Both the position numbers and the translations under genes were made by a program. Below, one piece after another: positions 7,943-17,179 of a stretch of DNA of 64,000 bases. Numbering within the stretch: the first letter of the stretch is position 1; each line of letters opens with the position of its first letter. The DNA lies in assembly GCA_965276635.1 (NCBI GenBank), contig CBDIBC010000003.1, positions 1-64,000 of the forward strand. The letters run 5' to 3'. The notes under the pieces are model-generated. The model saw nothing but the letters and a program-made list of their open reading frames with translations. It was not told where the DNA came from and made no database searches. This DNA is from CBDIBC01 sp965276635. GTDB taxonomy: Bacteria; Actinomycetota; Acidimicrobiia; Acidimicrobiales; Palsa-688.

Positions 7943-9364
7943 TCACCGCCAGCGCGGTCGGAGGGCGGCAGCGCGGCGATGGTGGATGACGCCCGCCCAG
8001 ACCCCGGCACCGTAGGCCATGTCGTCGGCCAGGTACATGGCCGTCCAGCGCAGCGGTCCCACACCGGGCCGATCCCGGACCCAGTCGACCAGGGGTGGGA
8101 GGACCGCGGCGGCGAGCAGCGCCGGCCGCGTCCGCCGGCTGACGGCAGCGACCCCGGCGGCGAGGGGCCACCACGGGCGGCGGACGGCGGCGGCGATGGC
8201 TTGGCCGGCCCGGAGGTGGCCGACAGCGGCCAGGCGCACCACCTCCAGGGCCGGGAGGCGTGCCGACGCGGCCAGCCGCATGGTGGCGGCCACGGCCACG
8301 GTCGCACCGGCAGCCGGATGGCCGGTGACCAAGGCGGCCCAGCTCACCGCGCTCCACGGCGACACGTCGAGGGGTGCCACTGCGGCGCCGTGGCGCTGGG
8401 CCAGCAGCGTCGCGGAGGTCCCGTACCCCCACCGCTGTCGGAGGGTCGCCGGCCACGACGCTCGTACCGGGTGGGTGACCGTCACGTCCGGCTGGTAGCG
8501 CACGCGCCAACCGGCCCGGTCCAGGCGCCACACCAGGTCGACGTCCTCGCCGACGTGGAGGCGTGAGTCGAAGCCGCCGACGTCGGCCAGGGCGTCGCGA
8601 CGCACGAGCAGCGCGGCGGTGGGGACGTAGGGCACCGGCGCGCCAGGCCGCACCGGCGACGGCCAGCGGCCCATGTCGAGTGGTGAGCGGGTCCGCTCGT
8701 AGCGGGCCACAGCCGTTGCCGGCCCGGGCGGGGTCACGATGCGGGGGGCGACGGCGCCGACGGCCGGGTCGTCGAAGAGGGGGAGCAGCGCGTCCAGCCA
8801 GCCGGTGCTCGGCCGGCAGTCGGCGTCGACGAACGCCACCACCTCGCTCGCCGCCTCCTGCCAGCCGGTCTGGCGTGCCGCCCCCGGGCCGCCCCGGGCC
8901 GCCCGGTGCACCACGTGCGCCCGGGGGTGGGAGGTGGCGGCCCGGTCGGTTCGGGCCCGGTCCACCGACGCGTCGTCGACGACCACGACGGCCACCCCAT
9001 GGTCGAGGGACTCCAGGGTGGCAGCCAGCCCGTCCGGCCGGTCGCGCACGGGGATCACCACCGTCACCGATTGCGCGGCGCGGCCGCCGGCGGCCGCCAG
9101 GGGGCGAGGATGGGCGACGCCGGCGTCGAGCAGGCGGCGGGCCAGCCGCTGGGCGCCGGCCGAAGCGGGCACCGGCGCTCCGGCCACCAGCCGGTCGAGC
9201 AGGCGGCCGCCGCCGGCCCGCAGGCGCAGCACCCGGAGCGGCGAGCCGCCGATCAGCAGGTCGGGCCGGGGTCGCCGTGCCACCCGATCCAGCTGCAACC
9301 CCCAGCCCTCGGGGAGCGGCCGGTGCTCGCCGGGGCCGCTCCCGACCGGCTCAGCGACGGCCAC
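7943..9364 (-). CDS. mftF: mycofactocin glycosyltransferase MftF
   Basis: This family-2 GT-A glycosyltransferase adds sugars to the mature mycofactocin redox cofactor. In the 473-residue protein, a leader domain of about 100 residues is followed by VTVVIPVRDRPDGL, the acidic nucleotide-sugar motif VAFVDADCRPSTGW, then GGFDSRLHVGEDVDLVWR with the ED motif. A more hydrophobic C-terminal third suggests membrane association. The GTG at 9364 overlaps the preceding epimerase-like gene by 14 bp. It is the last gene of the operon. The donor sugar is glucose in mycobacteria; the neighbouring UXS-like gene raises the possibility of another donor here. Confidence 0.9.
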   Translation of the reverse strand: MAVAEPVGSGPGEHRPLPEGWGLQLDRVARRPRPDLLIGGSPLRVLRLRAGGGRLLDRLVAGAPVPASAGAQRLARRLLDAGVAHPRPLAAAGGRAAQSVTVVIPVRDRPDGLAATLESLDHGVAVVVVDDASVDRARTDRAATSHPRAHVVHRAARGGPGAARQTGWQEAASEVVAFVDADCRPSTGWLDALLPLFDDPAVGAVAPRIVTPPGPATAVARYERTRSPLDMGRWPSPVRPGAPVPYVPTAALLVRRDALADVGGFDSRLHVGEDVDLVWRLDRAGWRVRYQPDVTVTHPVRASWPATLRQRWGYGTSATLLAQRHGAAVAPLDVSPWSAVSWAALVTGHPAAGATVAVAATMRLAASARLPALEVVRLAAVGHLRAGQAIAAAVRRPWWPLAAGVAAVSRRTRPALLAAAVLPPLVDWVRDRPGVGPLRWTAMYLADDMAYGAGVWAGVIHHRRAAALRPRWR

Positions 9365-10322
9365 CCAGCTGCTCGCGCTGCCAGGCGATGGTGCGCGCCA
9401 GGCCCTCGCCGATCGATACCTGGGGGGCCCAGCCCAGCACCTCGCCGGCCAGGTGGATGTCGGGTCGGCGGACGGTGGGGTCGTCGGTCGGCAGCGACTG
9501 GAATGCGACGGTCGAGGCCGAGGCGGTCATCTCGATGACCAGGCGGGCCAGGTCCAAGACGGTGCGCTCCTCGGGGCTGCCGAGGTTGACCGGGCCCACG
9601 ATCGAGGCGTCGAGCATGGCCACCAGCCCGCGGACGAGATCATCGACGTAGCAGAAGCTCCGCGTCTGCTTCCCGCCCCCATAGACCGTGAGCGGGAGGC
9701 CCCGGAGGGCCTGGTCGACGAAGTTGCTCACCACCCGGCCGTCGTGCGGACGCAGCCCCGGCCCGTAGGTGTTGAAGATGCGCACGATGCCGACATCGGC
9801 CCGGCGGTAGCGCGAGTGGGCCATGACCAGTGACTCGGAGAACCGCTTGGACTCGTCGTACACGCTCCGTGGCCCGATCGGGTTCACGTGACCCCAGTAG
9901 GTCTCGGGTTGTGGGTGCACCCGTGGGTCGCCGTACACCTCGCTGGTCGATGCCAGCAGCATGCGGGCACCGTGGCGCCCGGCCAGCGCCAACGCCGCCT
10001 CGGTGCCGTGCGAGCCGACCGCGAGGGTCTCCAGTCCCAGGCGCAGGTAGTCGGGGGGCGATGCCGGGCAGGCCAGGTGAGCCACCGCGTCGAGCGCGCC
10101 CTCCACCGGTATGCCGTCGACGACGTCGGCCTTCACCAGGCGGAACCGGGGGTGCTCGGCCAGGTCGCCGACGTTGTCGATCACGCCGGTGCTGAGGTTG
10201 TCGACGGCCACCACCGTGTCGCCTCGGCGCAGGAGCCTCCGGCACAGGTGCGAACCGAGGAAGCCGGCGCCCCCGGTGACGACGATGCGACGCCCGCTCT
10301 GCCGGGCGGTCTCGGTCGTCAA
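9351..10322 (-). CDS. UDP-glucuronate decarboxylase (UDP-xylose synthase)-like SDR
   Basis: This 323-residue extended short-chain dehydrogenase has the NAD motif VTGGAGFLGSHL near residue 14 and the YDESK active-site Tyr-Lys. Several segments are characteristic of UDP-glucuronate decarboxylase: HLACPASPPDYLRL, LLASTSEVYGDPRVHPQPE, YWGHVNPIGPRSVYDESKRF, NTYGPGLRPHDGRVVSNF and VYGGGKQTRSFCYVDDLV. The expected reaction is UDP-glucuronate to UDP-xylose plus CO2. The TTG start at 10322 overlaps the stop of the preceding SDR (TTGA). Its position between the SDR and mftF suggests it supplies a pentose donor for mycofactocin glycosylation (inference). A 4,6-dehydratase or epimerase is less likely. 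Confidence 0.82.
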   Translation of the reverse strand: MTTETARQSGRRIVVTGGAGFLGSHLCRRLLRRGDTVVAVDNLSTGVIDNVGDLAEHPRFRLVKADVVDGIPVEGALDAVAHLACPASPPDYLRLGLETLAVGSHGTEAALALAGRHGARMLLASTSEVYGDPRVHPQPETYWGHVNPIGPRSVYDESKRFSESLVMAHSRYRRADVGIVRIFNTYGPGLRPHDGRVVSNFVDQALRGLPLTVYGGGKQTRSFCYVDDLVRGLVAMLDASIVGPVNLGSPEERTVLDLARLVIEMTASASTVAFQSLPTDDPTVRRPDIHLAGEVLGWAPQVSIGEGLARTIAWQREQLGGRR

Positions 10323-11134
10323 CGGGCTGTCATGCCGGCATCGACGGGTAGGACCGCGCCGGTGATGCCGCTGCTCTCGGTCGAGCACAGCCAGGCCATG
10401 AGCGCGGCAGGCTCGTCCGGCTCGAGCAGCCGGCCCAACAGGTGATGGGTGGCGAACTCGGTGGTGTCTGGCAGGTCGTAGACGGCGGCGCTGGCGTCGA
10501 GCATGGCCGTCCTCGTCGAGCCGGGGGCCACCGCGTTGGCGGTGATCCCGTAGGGGCCGAGCTCGGCGGCCAGGCTCTTCACCAGCCCGATGACGCCGTG
10601 CTTGGCCGCGCAGTAGGTCGACAGCAACGGCAGGCCCACGATCCCCCCGGCGGAGGCCACGGCGACGAAGCGACCCTGCCGCGGTTGGGGTCGGGCGACC
10701 AGCGCGGGTACTGCAGCGCGCGCCAGGCGCCACGGCCCTTCCATGTTGATGCCGACGACGGTGTCCCACTGCCGATCGGAGACCTGCCATCCTGGTTGGC
10801 CCCCGGCGATGCAGCCGGCCGCGGCAACGGCGGCGTCCAGGCCGCCGAACCGCTCGACGGCGATGCCCACGGCCGCGTCGATGCCGTCTTGGTCGCGCAC
10901 GTCGGCCAGGGCTGCGACCGCAACCTCGTCGCCGCCGCAGTCGGCGGCCACCTGGCGCAGCTCTGCCTCGGAGCCGAGCGGGTAGGGGACGTCGGTGTCG
11001 TCGGCGCCCTTATCGACCAGGACGAGCCGCCAACCGGCCGTAGCCAGCCGCCTGGCCGTCGCCGCGCCCATGCCTCGCGCCGCGCCGGTGATCACCGCCA
11101 CCGGCTGGTCGCCGGCGGTCATGCCCGCGGTCAC
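10319..11134 (-). CDS. mycofactocin-type SDR oxidoreductase
   Basis: This classical short-chain dehydrogenase (about 271 residues) has the nucleotide motif GAARGMGAA, the NAG-like segment AAAGCIAGG, and YCAAKHG with catalytic Tyr and Lys. After the second beta strand it has an extra segment (TDVPYPLGSEAELRQVAADC), like the insertion typical of SDRs with tightly held NAD thought to pass electrons to mycofactocin. The likely role is oxidation of an alcohol using mycofactocin as external electron acceptor. GTG at 11134 overlaps the mftE stop; ATG at 11122 is an alternative start. Confidence 0.85.
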   Translation of the reverse strand: MTAGMTAGDQPVAVITGAARGMGAATARRLATAGWRLVLVDKGADDTDVPYPLGSEAELRQVAADCGGDEVAVAALADVRDQDGIDAAVGIAVERFGGLDAAVAAAGCIAGGQPGWQVSDRQWDTVVGINMEGPWRLARAAVPALVARPQPRQGRFVAVASAGGIVGLPLLSTYCAAKHGVIGLVKSLAAELGPYGITANAVAPGSTRTAMLDASAAVYDLPDTTEFATHHLLGRLLEPDEPAALMAWLCSTESSGITGAVLPVDAGMTAR

Positions 11135-11850
11135 GACGGTGCGCCGAACCAACGGTCGTAGGTCGCCGCCAGGTCGTCGGTCAGCGCGGCCAGCAGCCGC
11201 TCACCCGCGACGGCCGTGGCCGGGCGGGGGTCGCCCAGCACGCCGTTGGCGGACACCGCGCCGACACCGCCGGCTCGCATGGTCGCCATCAGCTCCTCGA
11301 CAGGCTCCTCGTTGCCCGGCTCGGCCTGGTCGACCCGCACCATCTCGGGGCGCATGGCCAGCAGCATCGACGTCTCGCCGCTCCCCGCGTGGCTGCCCCA
11401 GCGGGCCGGCAGCGACGGGCTCCACGCCCGGACCCGGCGTCCTTCGCCGACGAGGGTGGAGACGGCGTCGCTCACCGCCGTAGCGTTGCCGCCGTGGCTG
11501 GAGACCAGCACCACGCCGGCGAAGCCGTCGGCCGATCGGCCCAGCTCGACGAGCAGGTGGGTCAGCGCCTCCGGGCCGATGGACAGGGTGCCGGCGAAGG
11601 CCTGGTGCTCGCCACTGGACCCGTAGGCGACCGCCGGGGACACGAGCACGTCGGCCCGGACGGCGGCCAGGCGGGCCGCCAGCGCCATCGCGATCTCGGT
11701 GTCGGTGGCCAGCGGCAGGTGGGGTCCGTGCTGCTCGGTCGAACCCACCGGCACGGCTAGCACGGTGGTCGCCATGCGAGTGCGCACCTCGGGCCATGTC
11801 CGGTCGGCCAACGCCGTCGCCGATGGCGATCCCTGGCCGGGGTGGCTCAC
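11131..11850 (-). CDS. mftE: mycofactocin peptidase MftE (creatininase family)
   Basis: MftE releases the C-terminal Val-Tyr-derived part from the modified precursor MftA, giving the cofactor core. The 239-residue creatininase-fold protein shows the metal-binding set: GSTEQHGPHLPLATDTEIA (Glu, His, Asp), SSHGGNA, and GSHAGSGETSMLLA with the last Glu. The GTG start overlaps the stop of the ETF-beta-like gene. The remaining operon context fixes the assignment as MftE rather than a creatinine amidohydrolase. Confidence 0.92.
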   Translation of the reverse strand: MSHPGQGSPSATALADRTWPEVRTRMATTVLAVPVGSTEQHGPHLPLATDTEIAMALAARLAAVRADVLVSPAVAYGSSGEHQAFAGTLSIGPEALTHLLVELGRSADGFAGVVLVSSHGGNATAVSDAVSTLVGEGRRVRAWSPSLPARWGSHAGSGETSMLLAMRPEMVRVDQAEPGNEEPVEELMATMRAGGVGAVSANGVLGDPRPATAVAGERLLAALTDDLAATYDRWFGAPS

Positions 11851-12695
11851 GGCAGGTAGCCCCAGGCCCGGAGCTGATCGAGCAGGACGTCCGCGGCCGC
11901 CTCGGGGTCCAGGTGCACGATGCGCGTTCCTGGTCGAGAGGCCTCGGCGCCGGTCAGGGCCAGGATCCGATCGCGGGCCGATCCACCGGTCGGCCCTTCG
12001 AGCACCCGGGCCCGGGGTCGGTAGACGGCAGTGATCGGGACCGGACGGAGGGCCGCCGCCGGCGGCCCGGGATGGACGGGGATCGGTCGGTGGGCGGCGT
12101 CGACCACCGCGGCGAGTGGCGCCCGGTCGGGGTGGCGGGTCCCCGCCTCCACCGAGACCACCGCGGGCAACGGCACCGACAGTCGCTCCCGCCGGCCGCC
12201 GTCCAGGCGGCGCTCGGCCGGCAGGGGCCCGGCACCGGCCGGTACCTCCAAACCGACCAGGCCCAGAGCCTGGGCGGCGCCGAGCCCGCCGGCCAGGTAG
12301 GCCGGCACGGAACCGCTGCCCCGATCCAGGCTCCATGCCCCACAGACCACCACGTCGGCGTCAGCGAGCACGGCGGCCAGCCCGGTGGCCACCACCCCGC
12401 TCGGCGCGTCCAGGTCCATGTCGACGCGCTGGGCGGCGGATGCGCCGAGCGCCAGTCCGTCGCGGAGCATGGGCTCCACCGCGGTGGGCCCGGCGGCCAC
12501 CAGCCGCACGGGGCGCGCCCACGCCTTTCCGATGGCCAGCGCCCAGGCCAGGGCGGCCACGTCGGCGTCCGACGGACCTGACGTGCGGGTGTCGGTGTGC
12601 ACCGCTGCGGTCAACGGGTCCACCTCGACGCGGTGGTCGACCCACTTCCAGCAGGCGGCGATGACCCGTCCGGTCAGGGGTGGGGGACCGGTCAC
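11847..12695 (-). CDS. electron transfer flavoprotein beta subunit (FixA-like)
   Basis: The 282-residue protein has the ETF-beta layout: a start motif (IAACWKWVDH), a central DADVAALAWALAIG segment, a DLDAPSGVVATGLAAVLADA block, and ADVVVCGAWSLDRGSGSVPA, which corresponds to the family's nucleotide-contact loop. Together with the alpha subunit encoded three genes upstream it would form a flavoprotein heterodimer. It is separated from alpha by fixC-like and fixX-like genes, an order resembling FixABCX. Its GTG start overlaps the ferredoxin-like stop. Its role in mycofactocin reoxidation is inference. Confidence 0.82.
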   Translation of the reverse strand: MTGPPPLTGRVIAACWKWVDHRVEVDPLTAAVHTDTRTSGPSDADVAALAWALAIGKAWARPVRLVAAGPTAVEPMLRDGLALGASAAQRVDMDLDAPSGVVATGLAAVLADADVVVCGAWSLDRGSGSVPAYLAGGLGAAQALGLVGLEVPAGAGPLPAERRLDGGRRERLSVPLPAVVSVEAGTRHPDRAPLAAVVDAAHRPIPVHPGPPAAALRPVPITAVYRPRARVLEGPTGGSARDRILALTGAEASRPGTRIVHLDPEAAADVLLDQLRAWGYLP

Positions 12696-12994
12696 GAGCG
12701 GCGGAACACCACGCCGTGGCCCCCCTCGGGGTAGCGCCAGGAGATGGCGCCCTCGGTGTTGCAGACCAGGTAGCAGGTGCCGCATTCGAAGCACTGCTCG
12801 TAGTTGAACAGGATGCCGCCGTCGGCGGTGGGCACGAACAGGTTCGCCGGGCACGCCGACACGCAGGCGCGGGTGGTGCAACCCCGGCAGGTGTCGCCGT
12901 CGACGACGATGTGCGCGTCGGCGGCCACTCGGAACTCGACGGTGTCCATGCGGTCGTCGAACGCCACCTCCGTTCGCGCCGCCGGGCTGCTCAT
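12692..12994 (-). CDS. ferredoxin-like protein (FixX type)
   Basis: This 100-residue FixX-type ferredoxin has two Cys-rich segments, CRGCTTRACVSACP (residues about 38-51) and CFECGTCYLVCN (about 69-80). The second is a complete 4Fe-4S-binding motif. The first resembles the degenerate FixX first site, so one cluster rather than two may be bound. FixX proteins pass electrons between FixC-like flavoproteins and the quinone pool. ATG at 12994 overlaps the FixC-like stop (ATGA). Confidence 0.85.
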   Translation of the reverse strand: MSSPAARTEVAFDDRMDTVEFRVAADAHIVVDGDTCRGCTTRACVSACPANLFVPTADGGILFNYEQCFECGTCYLVCNTEGAISWRYPEGGHGVVFRRS

Positions 12995-14295
12995 CCGAAC
13001 GTCCGGGCGATGGTGAGGGCGTCGCGGGCCAGGTCCCGGACGCGCAGCCCGTGGGACCGGGCGGCCCCGACCGCCGCCCGCAGGCCGCCGGTCTTCGGTG
13101 CCGGGTTCCGGACGGTGAAGAGATCCTCGACGAGATCGCAGATGACGCCAGGGTAGGTGTGCTGCATGCGGTCGCCCAGGATCAGGCCCGGCGCCCGGCG
13201 CAGCTTGCGGTGGTCGGCCAGCACGAAGCTGGACTCCAGCTCGGCCCGGTACGACGCCAGGCCGACGGTGCTGGTGTCGCCGGCCCGCAACGCCTCGGCC
13301 GCGGCCCGCCCGGCCGCCGCCCCCGAGCCGATGGCGAAGTTCACGCCCTCCAACCAGATCCCGGCCGCCAGGCACAGTCCGGCGGCGTCTCCGGTCACGA
13401 GCAGGCCGTCGGCCACCAGCTCCGGCATGGCATCGAAGCCGCCCTCGGGGATGAGGTGGGCCGAGTACTCCTTCAGGTCGCCGCCGGAGACCAGGGGAAC
13501 GATGGCCGGGTGGGCCTTGAGCTCGGCGATGAACTCCTCGGGCCGCTTGTGCGATCGGCCCAACGCCGGCAGCTGCAGCACGACGCCCACTGCCACCGAC
13601 TCGGCATTGGTGTAGACGAAGGCGCCCCCCGGGACGTCGCCTGTCGCGCCCACGATCTCGAAGTCGGCGCCCTCGTCACCGCGCAGGCCGAAGCGCTGTT
13701 CGATCTCCTGGCGCGGGAACGACAGCACCTCTTTGGCGCCCAGCGTGAAATGCTCCGCCTCAGGGTGGTGGTACAAGCCGGCCGCTTTGGCCAGGAACGA
13801 GTTCACCCCGTCCGCGGCGATCACCACGGGCGCCTCCAGGGCTCCCCCCGGACGGTCCACGTCGACCCCGGTGACCCGGCCGCTGGCGTCGCGGCGCAGG
13901 CCGGTCACGACCGTGGAGGAGATCAGCTCGGCGCCGGCGTCGGTGGCGTGGCCGGCCAGCCACGAGTCGAAGTCGGGGCGCAGCGTGGTGCAGCCGTTGT
14001 AGGGCGCCTCCCCCCACGCCGTGCTGCGGTAGTCGACGGTCAGGCTCTGGGTCGCGGTGAGCACCATGGTCGCCCGGCGCGTGACCCACCGCTGGACGGG
14101 GATCCCCTCCCACCACCGGGGGATCAGATCGTCGAGGATCCGCCCGTAGACGACCCCGCCGTACATGTTCTTGGAGCCGGGGAACGGGCCTCGCTCGACC
14201 AGGGCCACCCGCCGCCCGGCTCGGGCCAGGACGAGCGCGGCGGTCGACCCGGCCGGGCCGGCGCCGACCACCACCGCGTCGTAGGAGAGCGTCAT
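12991..14295 (-). CDS. FixC-like FAD-dependent oxidoreductase (ETF:quinone oxidoreductase type)
   Basis: The 434-residue flavoprotein starts with the FAD-binding motif DAVVVGAGPAGSTAALVLA and continues with GSKNMYGGVVYG, typical of FixC/ETF dehydrogenase. Later blocks are VVIAADGVNSFLAKAAGL and LLVTGDAAGLCLAAG. With the ETF-like subunits and the FixX-like ferredoxin it makes a complete FixABCX-like set that would move electrons from a flavoprotein to the quinone pool. It lies inside the mycofactocin operon, coupled on both sides by 4-bp overlaps. Confidence 0.88.
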   Translation of the reverse strand: MTLSYDAVVVGAGPAGSTAALVLARAGRRVALVERGPFPGSKNMYGGVVYGRILDDLIPRWWEGIPVQRWVTRRATMVLTATQSLTVDYRSTAWGEAPYNGCTTLRPDFDSWLAGHATDAGAELISSTVVTGLRRDASGRVTGVDVDRPGGALEAPVVIAADGVNSFLAKAAGLYHHPEAEHFTLGAKEVLSFPRQEIEQRFGLRGDEGADFEIVGATGDVPGGAFVYTNAESVAVGVVLQLPALGRSHKRPEEFIAELKAHPAIVPLVSGGDLKEYSAHLIPEGGFDAMPELVADGLLVTGDAAGLCLAAGIWLEGVNFAIGSGAAAGRAAAEALRAGDTSTVGLASYRAELESSFVLADHRKLRRAPGLILGDRMQHTYPGVICDLVEDLFTVRNPAPKTGGLRAAVGAARSHGLRVRDLARDALTIARTFG

Positions 14296-15224
14296 GCCGA
14301 CTCCGCCGGCGGGGGCGACAAGCCCAGGCGGGCGGCCAGGACCTCCAGGAGGGCGACGGCGTCGGTGACGATGGCGACGTCCGCCATCGCCATCATGGGG
14401 GCGGACGGGTCAGTGTTGACAGCCACGATGTGCTCAGGATGCCCGATCCCGGTGACGTGCTGCACCGCGCCGGACACGCCGAGCGCCACGTAGAGGTCCG
14501 GGTCGATGCTCACACCCGTCGTGCCGATGTAGCGGTGCTGGTCCACCCATCCGGCGTCGGCGACCACTCGGGTGGCGCCGGGCGTGGCGCCCAGGGCGGC
14601 GGCCACGCGGGCCAGCAGCCCGAAGCGATCCGGCCGCCCCAGGCCGGCGCCGCCCGCCACCACCCGACGGGCCTCGGCCAGGTCCATGGTGGCCGGGTCG
14701 GGTGGCAGCACCTCCACCACGGCGGCGTCCAGTGGCCCTCCGCCGACCGTAGCGGTCGCGGGGGGCGGGAGGACCCGCACCCGTGGCGGGGCGCTCACGT
14801 CGACGCCGCGGATGCCGGGAAGCAACGTGGCCACCACCGGCTCGGCGATCGTGTGGGTCTCAGTCACCAGGCCGCCGCGCCGGGCCAGGACGGCACAGGT
14901 GACGTCGATCTGCACGGCGCCGGCCAGCAACGGGCGGCCCAACGCCTGGGCCAGCCGCGGCGCCAGGTCGCGACCGTCCGCCGACGCCGGGAGAACCACG
15001 ACGTGGTGCTCGTCGAGATGGGGGGCCAGCTCCTCGGCCCAGCGGCCGGGGGCGTACGTGCCCAGGTAGATGCAGTCCACCGGGCCCGGCCCGGGCAACG
15101 ACCCGGCGGCTTTCTCTGGACGCTCGCCGACCACCAGAGCCGTCGTCCCGGCCTCCGCCGCGGCCTCGGCTGCGCCGGCCGGGAGAGCCCCGTCGCGCAC
15201 GGGTATGACCGCGACCATCGTCAC
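14292..15224 (-). CDS. electron transfer flavoprotein alpha subunit (FixB-like)
   Basis: The protein has about 310 residues. The N-terminal half is a weakly conserved nucleotide-binding-like domain (VDCIYLGTYAPGRWAEELAP). The C-terminal half is the FAD domain with AGGAGLGRPDRFGLLARVA, WVDQHRYIGTTGVSIDPDLYVALGVSGAVQH and IVAVNTDPSAPMM, which is clear ETF-alpha. The GTG at 15224 overlaps the stop of the upstream OYE gene; an ATG two codons in is possible. It is the partner of the FixA-like gene at 11847-12695. Confidence 0.87.
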   Translation of the reverse strand: MTMVAVIPVRDGALPAGAAEAAAEAGTTALVVGERPEKAAGSLPGPGPVDCIYLGTYAPGRWAEELAPHLDEHHVVVLPASADGRDLAPRLAQALGRPLLAGAVQIDVTCAVLARRGGLVTETHTIAEPVVATLLPGIRGVDVSAPPRVRVLPPPATATVGGGPLDAAVVEVLPPDPATMDLAEARRVVAGGAGLGRPDRFGLLARVAAALGATPGATRVVADAGWVDQHRYIGTTGVSIDPDLYVALGVSGAVQHVTGIGHPEHIVAVNTDPSAPMMAMADVAIVTDAVALLEVLAARLGLSPPPAESA

Positions 15225-17179
15225 AGCGCCGCCCCCGCCCGCTGGCCCTCTATGACCGCGGCGTGGGCCCGTCGGGGAGCGACGCAGTCGCCGGCCCGCG
15301 CCACGTCGTAACCCTGGGCGTGCAGGGCCATGTACAGCGCCTCGACCGGCGCGGCCGGGATGGCCAGCACCACCCAGTCGCACGCCAGTCGCCGGTCGGT
15401 GCCGGTCGGGTGGTGCTGGAGCTGGAGGGTCAGCTCGTCGCCGGCGCGCTCGACGCCCATAGGCACCAGATCGGTGAGCTGGGCGATGCCTTTGGTGGCG
15501 GCCTTGGTGTTCCAGTGCTCGAGATCGAGGGTGATGCCGAGGTCCTGGCCGACGACCATCCCGTTGGTGGTCACCGTGACCGACGCGCCCCGGTCCGCGA
15601 GCAGCTCGGCGACCGACGTGGCCTGGTGGAAGCCCAGCTCGTCGACGACGACCACCCGGCCGGTCGGCGCGACCCGCTCGGTGAGGACGTCGGTCACGTC
15701 GACCACCCGGTCCCCGCCGCCGCCGGCCCACCACGGTGGGGATGGAGCCGCGCCGGTGGCCACCACCACCGCGTCGGGTTGCAGCCCGGCGACGAGCTCG
15801 GGTGTGGCTTCGGTCCCGGTGCGGATGTCGACGCCCAGCTGCTCGCACGCGTGCACCTGGTTCCTCACCAGGTCCCCGAGCTCGGCTCGTGACGGGACCA
15901 GCGCGGCCAGGCGCACCTGGCCGCCGGGGGCGTCGGCCTGCTCCACCACCACCACGTGATGACCGATCTCGGCGGCGGCGATCGCCGCCTGCAGGCCGGC
16001 CGGCCCGGCCCCCACCACCACGACCGACCGCGGTCTGGTGCGCCGGGGGGTGACGGTCACCGCTTCTCGCCCGGTGAGCGGGTTCTCGATGCAACCCAGC
16101 CAGCGGTTCAGCCCCATGCGGCCCACGCACTCCTGGTTGCAGCTCAGGCACAGCCGGATGTCCTCGGTGTGCCCGGCCCGGGCCTTGGCGGCGAAGTCGG
16201 CGTCGGCGATCTGCCCCCGGACCACGCCGACCAGGTCGCAGTGGCCCTGTTCCAGGGCCCGCTCGGCCTGCAGCGGATCCTTGAACCGGCCCACACCGAC
16301 GACCGGCAGCTCGACGGCCTTGCGGATGGCCGACGGGATGAACAGCGCGTAGCCCGGTGGTACCTGCATCGACGCCTCGATCATGTACAGGCTGGCGGTG
16401 GCCACGCCGATCGAGGTGTTGATGTAGTCGGTCTGGCCCTGGTCGGCGACCATACGGGCGACCTCGACGGCATCGTCGATCGTCGACCCCCCGTCGATCA
16501 GCTCGTCGCCGCAGATCCGCACGCCGAGCGCCTTCCCCGGCCCGATGGCGGCGCGCACGGCGGCGACGATCTCGAGGAGGAGCCGGGCCCGCTGCGCCAG
16601 GGAGCCGCCGTACTCATCGGTCCGATGGTTCGTCGCTGGGGACAGGAAGCAGCGCACGATGGAGCTGTGGGAGCACTGGAGCTCGATGCCGTCGAAGCCA
16701 CCCTCCATGCAGTGGCTGGCGACCAGGGCGTAGCCGGCGACGATCTCGGCGATCTCGCGGTGGTCGACCTCCTTCGGCACCTCCCGGAACAGGGGGTCGA
16801 AGACCGGTGAGGGACCCCAGACCGGAAGCCGCGTGTACATGCCCGATGCCTGGGCGCCGTTGTGGTTGATCTGGGCCAGGATCACCGACCCGTGCCGGTG
16901 GACCGCCTCGGTGATCTTCCGGTAGCCGGGGATGACCGCTCGGTGGAAACCGTGGATGAGCTTCTCGTAGGGCCAGTCCGTCGGGTGGGTGGAGTGCTCC
17001 TCGGTGACGATCAGGCCCGCGCCACCGGCGGCCCGAGCCCCGTAGTAGGCGGCGTGCTGCTCGGAGGGCAGGCTGTCCTGGGTCGCGTAGTTGGTCAGAT
17101 GGGCGGAGAACATGATCCGGTTCTTGACCACGATCGGACCGATGCGCAGCGGCGAGAAGAGATACCGGTACCGGCTCAT
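15221..17179 (-). CDS. mycofactocin-associated FadH/OYE-family oxidoreductase (first copy)
   Basis: The 652-residue three-domain flavoprotein resembles 2,4-dienoyl-CoA reductase. An FMN-binding old-yellow-enzyme barrel (about 1-330) carries AQINHNGAQASGM and FDGIELQCSHSSIVRCFLSP. A 4Fe-4S segment near 343 carries CLSCNQECVG and a later Cys. An FAD/NAD domain begins VVVGAGPAGLQAAIAAAEIGHH. Such proteins recur in mycofactocin loci. They may act in cofactor maturation or in transferring electrons to or from mycofactocin; this is not settled. ATG at 17179 overlaps the stop of its paralogue. Confidence 0.88.
   Translation of the reverse strand: MSRYRYLFSPLRIGPIVVKNRIMFSAHLTNYATQDSLPSEQHAAYYGARAAGGAGLIVTEEHSTHPTDWPYEKLIHGFHRAVIPGYRKITEAVHRHGSVILAQINHNGAQASGMYTRLPVWGPSPVFDPLFREVPKEVDHREIAEIVAGYALVASHCMEGGFDGIELQCSHSSIVRCFLSPATNHRTDEYGGSLAQRARLLLEIVAAVRAAIGPGKALGVRICGDELIDGGSTIDDAVEVARMVADQGQTDYINTSIGVATASLYMIEASMQVPPGYALFIPSAIRKAVELPVVGVGRFKDPLQAERALEQGHCDLVGVVRGQIADADFAAKARAGHTEDIRLCLSCNQECVGRMGLNRWLGCIENPLTGREAVTVTPRRTRPRSVVVVGAGPAGLQAAIAAAEIGHHVVVVEQADAPGGQVRLAALVPSRAELGDLVRNQVHACEQLGVDIRTGTEATPELVAGLQPDAVVVATGAAPSPPWWAGGGGDRVVDVTDVLTERVAPTGRVVVVDELGFHQATSVAELLADRGASVTVTTNGMVVGQDLGITLDLEHWNTKAATKGIAQLTDLVPMGVERAGDELTLQLQHHPTGTDRRLACDWVVLAIPAAPVEALYMALHAQGYDVARAGDCVAPRRAHAAVIEGQRAGAAL

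Noticed and set aside
5328..8307. Very long open frames on both strands (895 and 937 residues) across pxpB, pxpC and the NCS1 gene.
   Set aside because: Both lack any domain and overlap genes with strong family signatures; they are compositional shadows.
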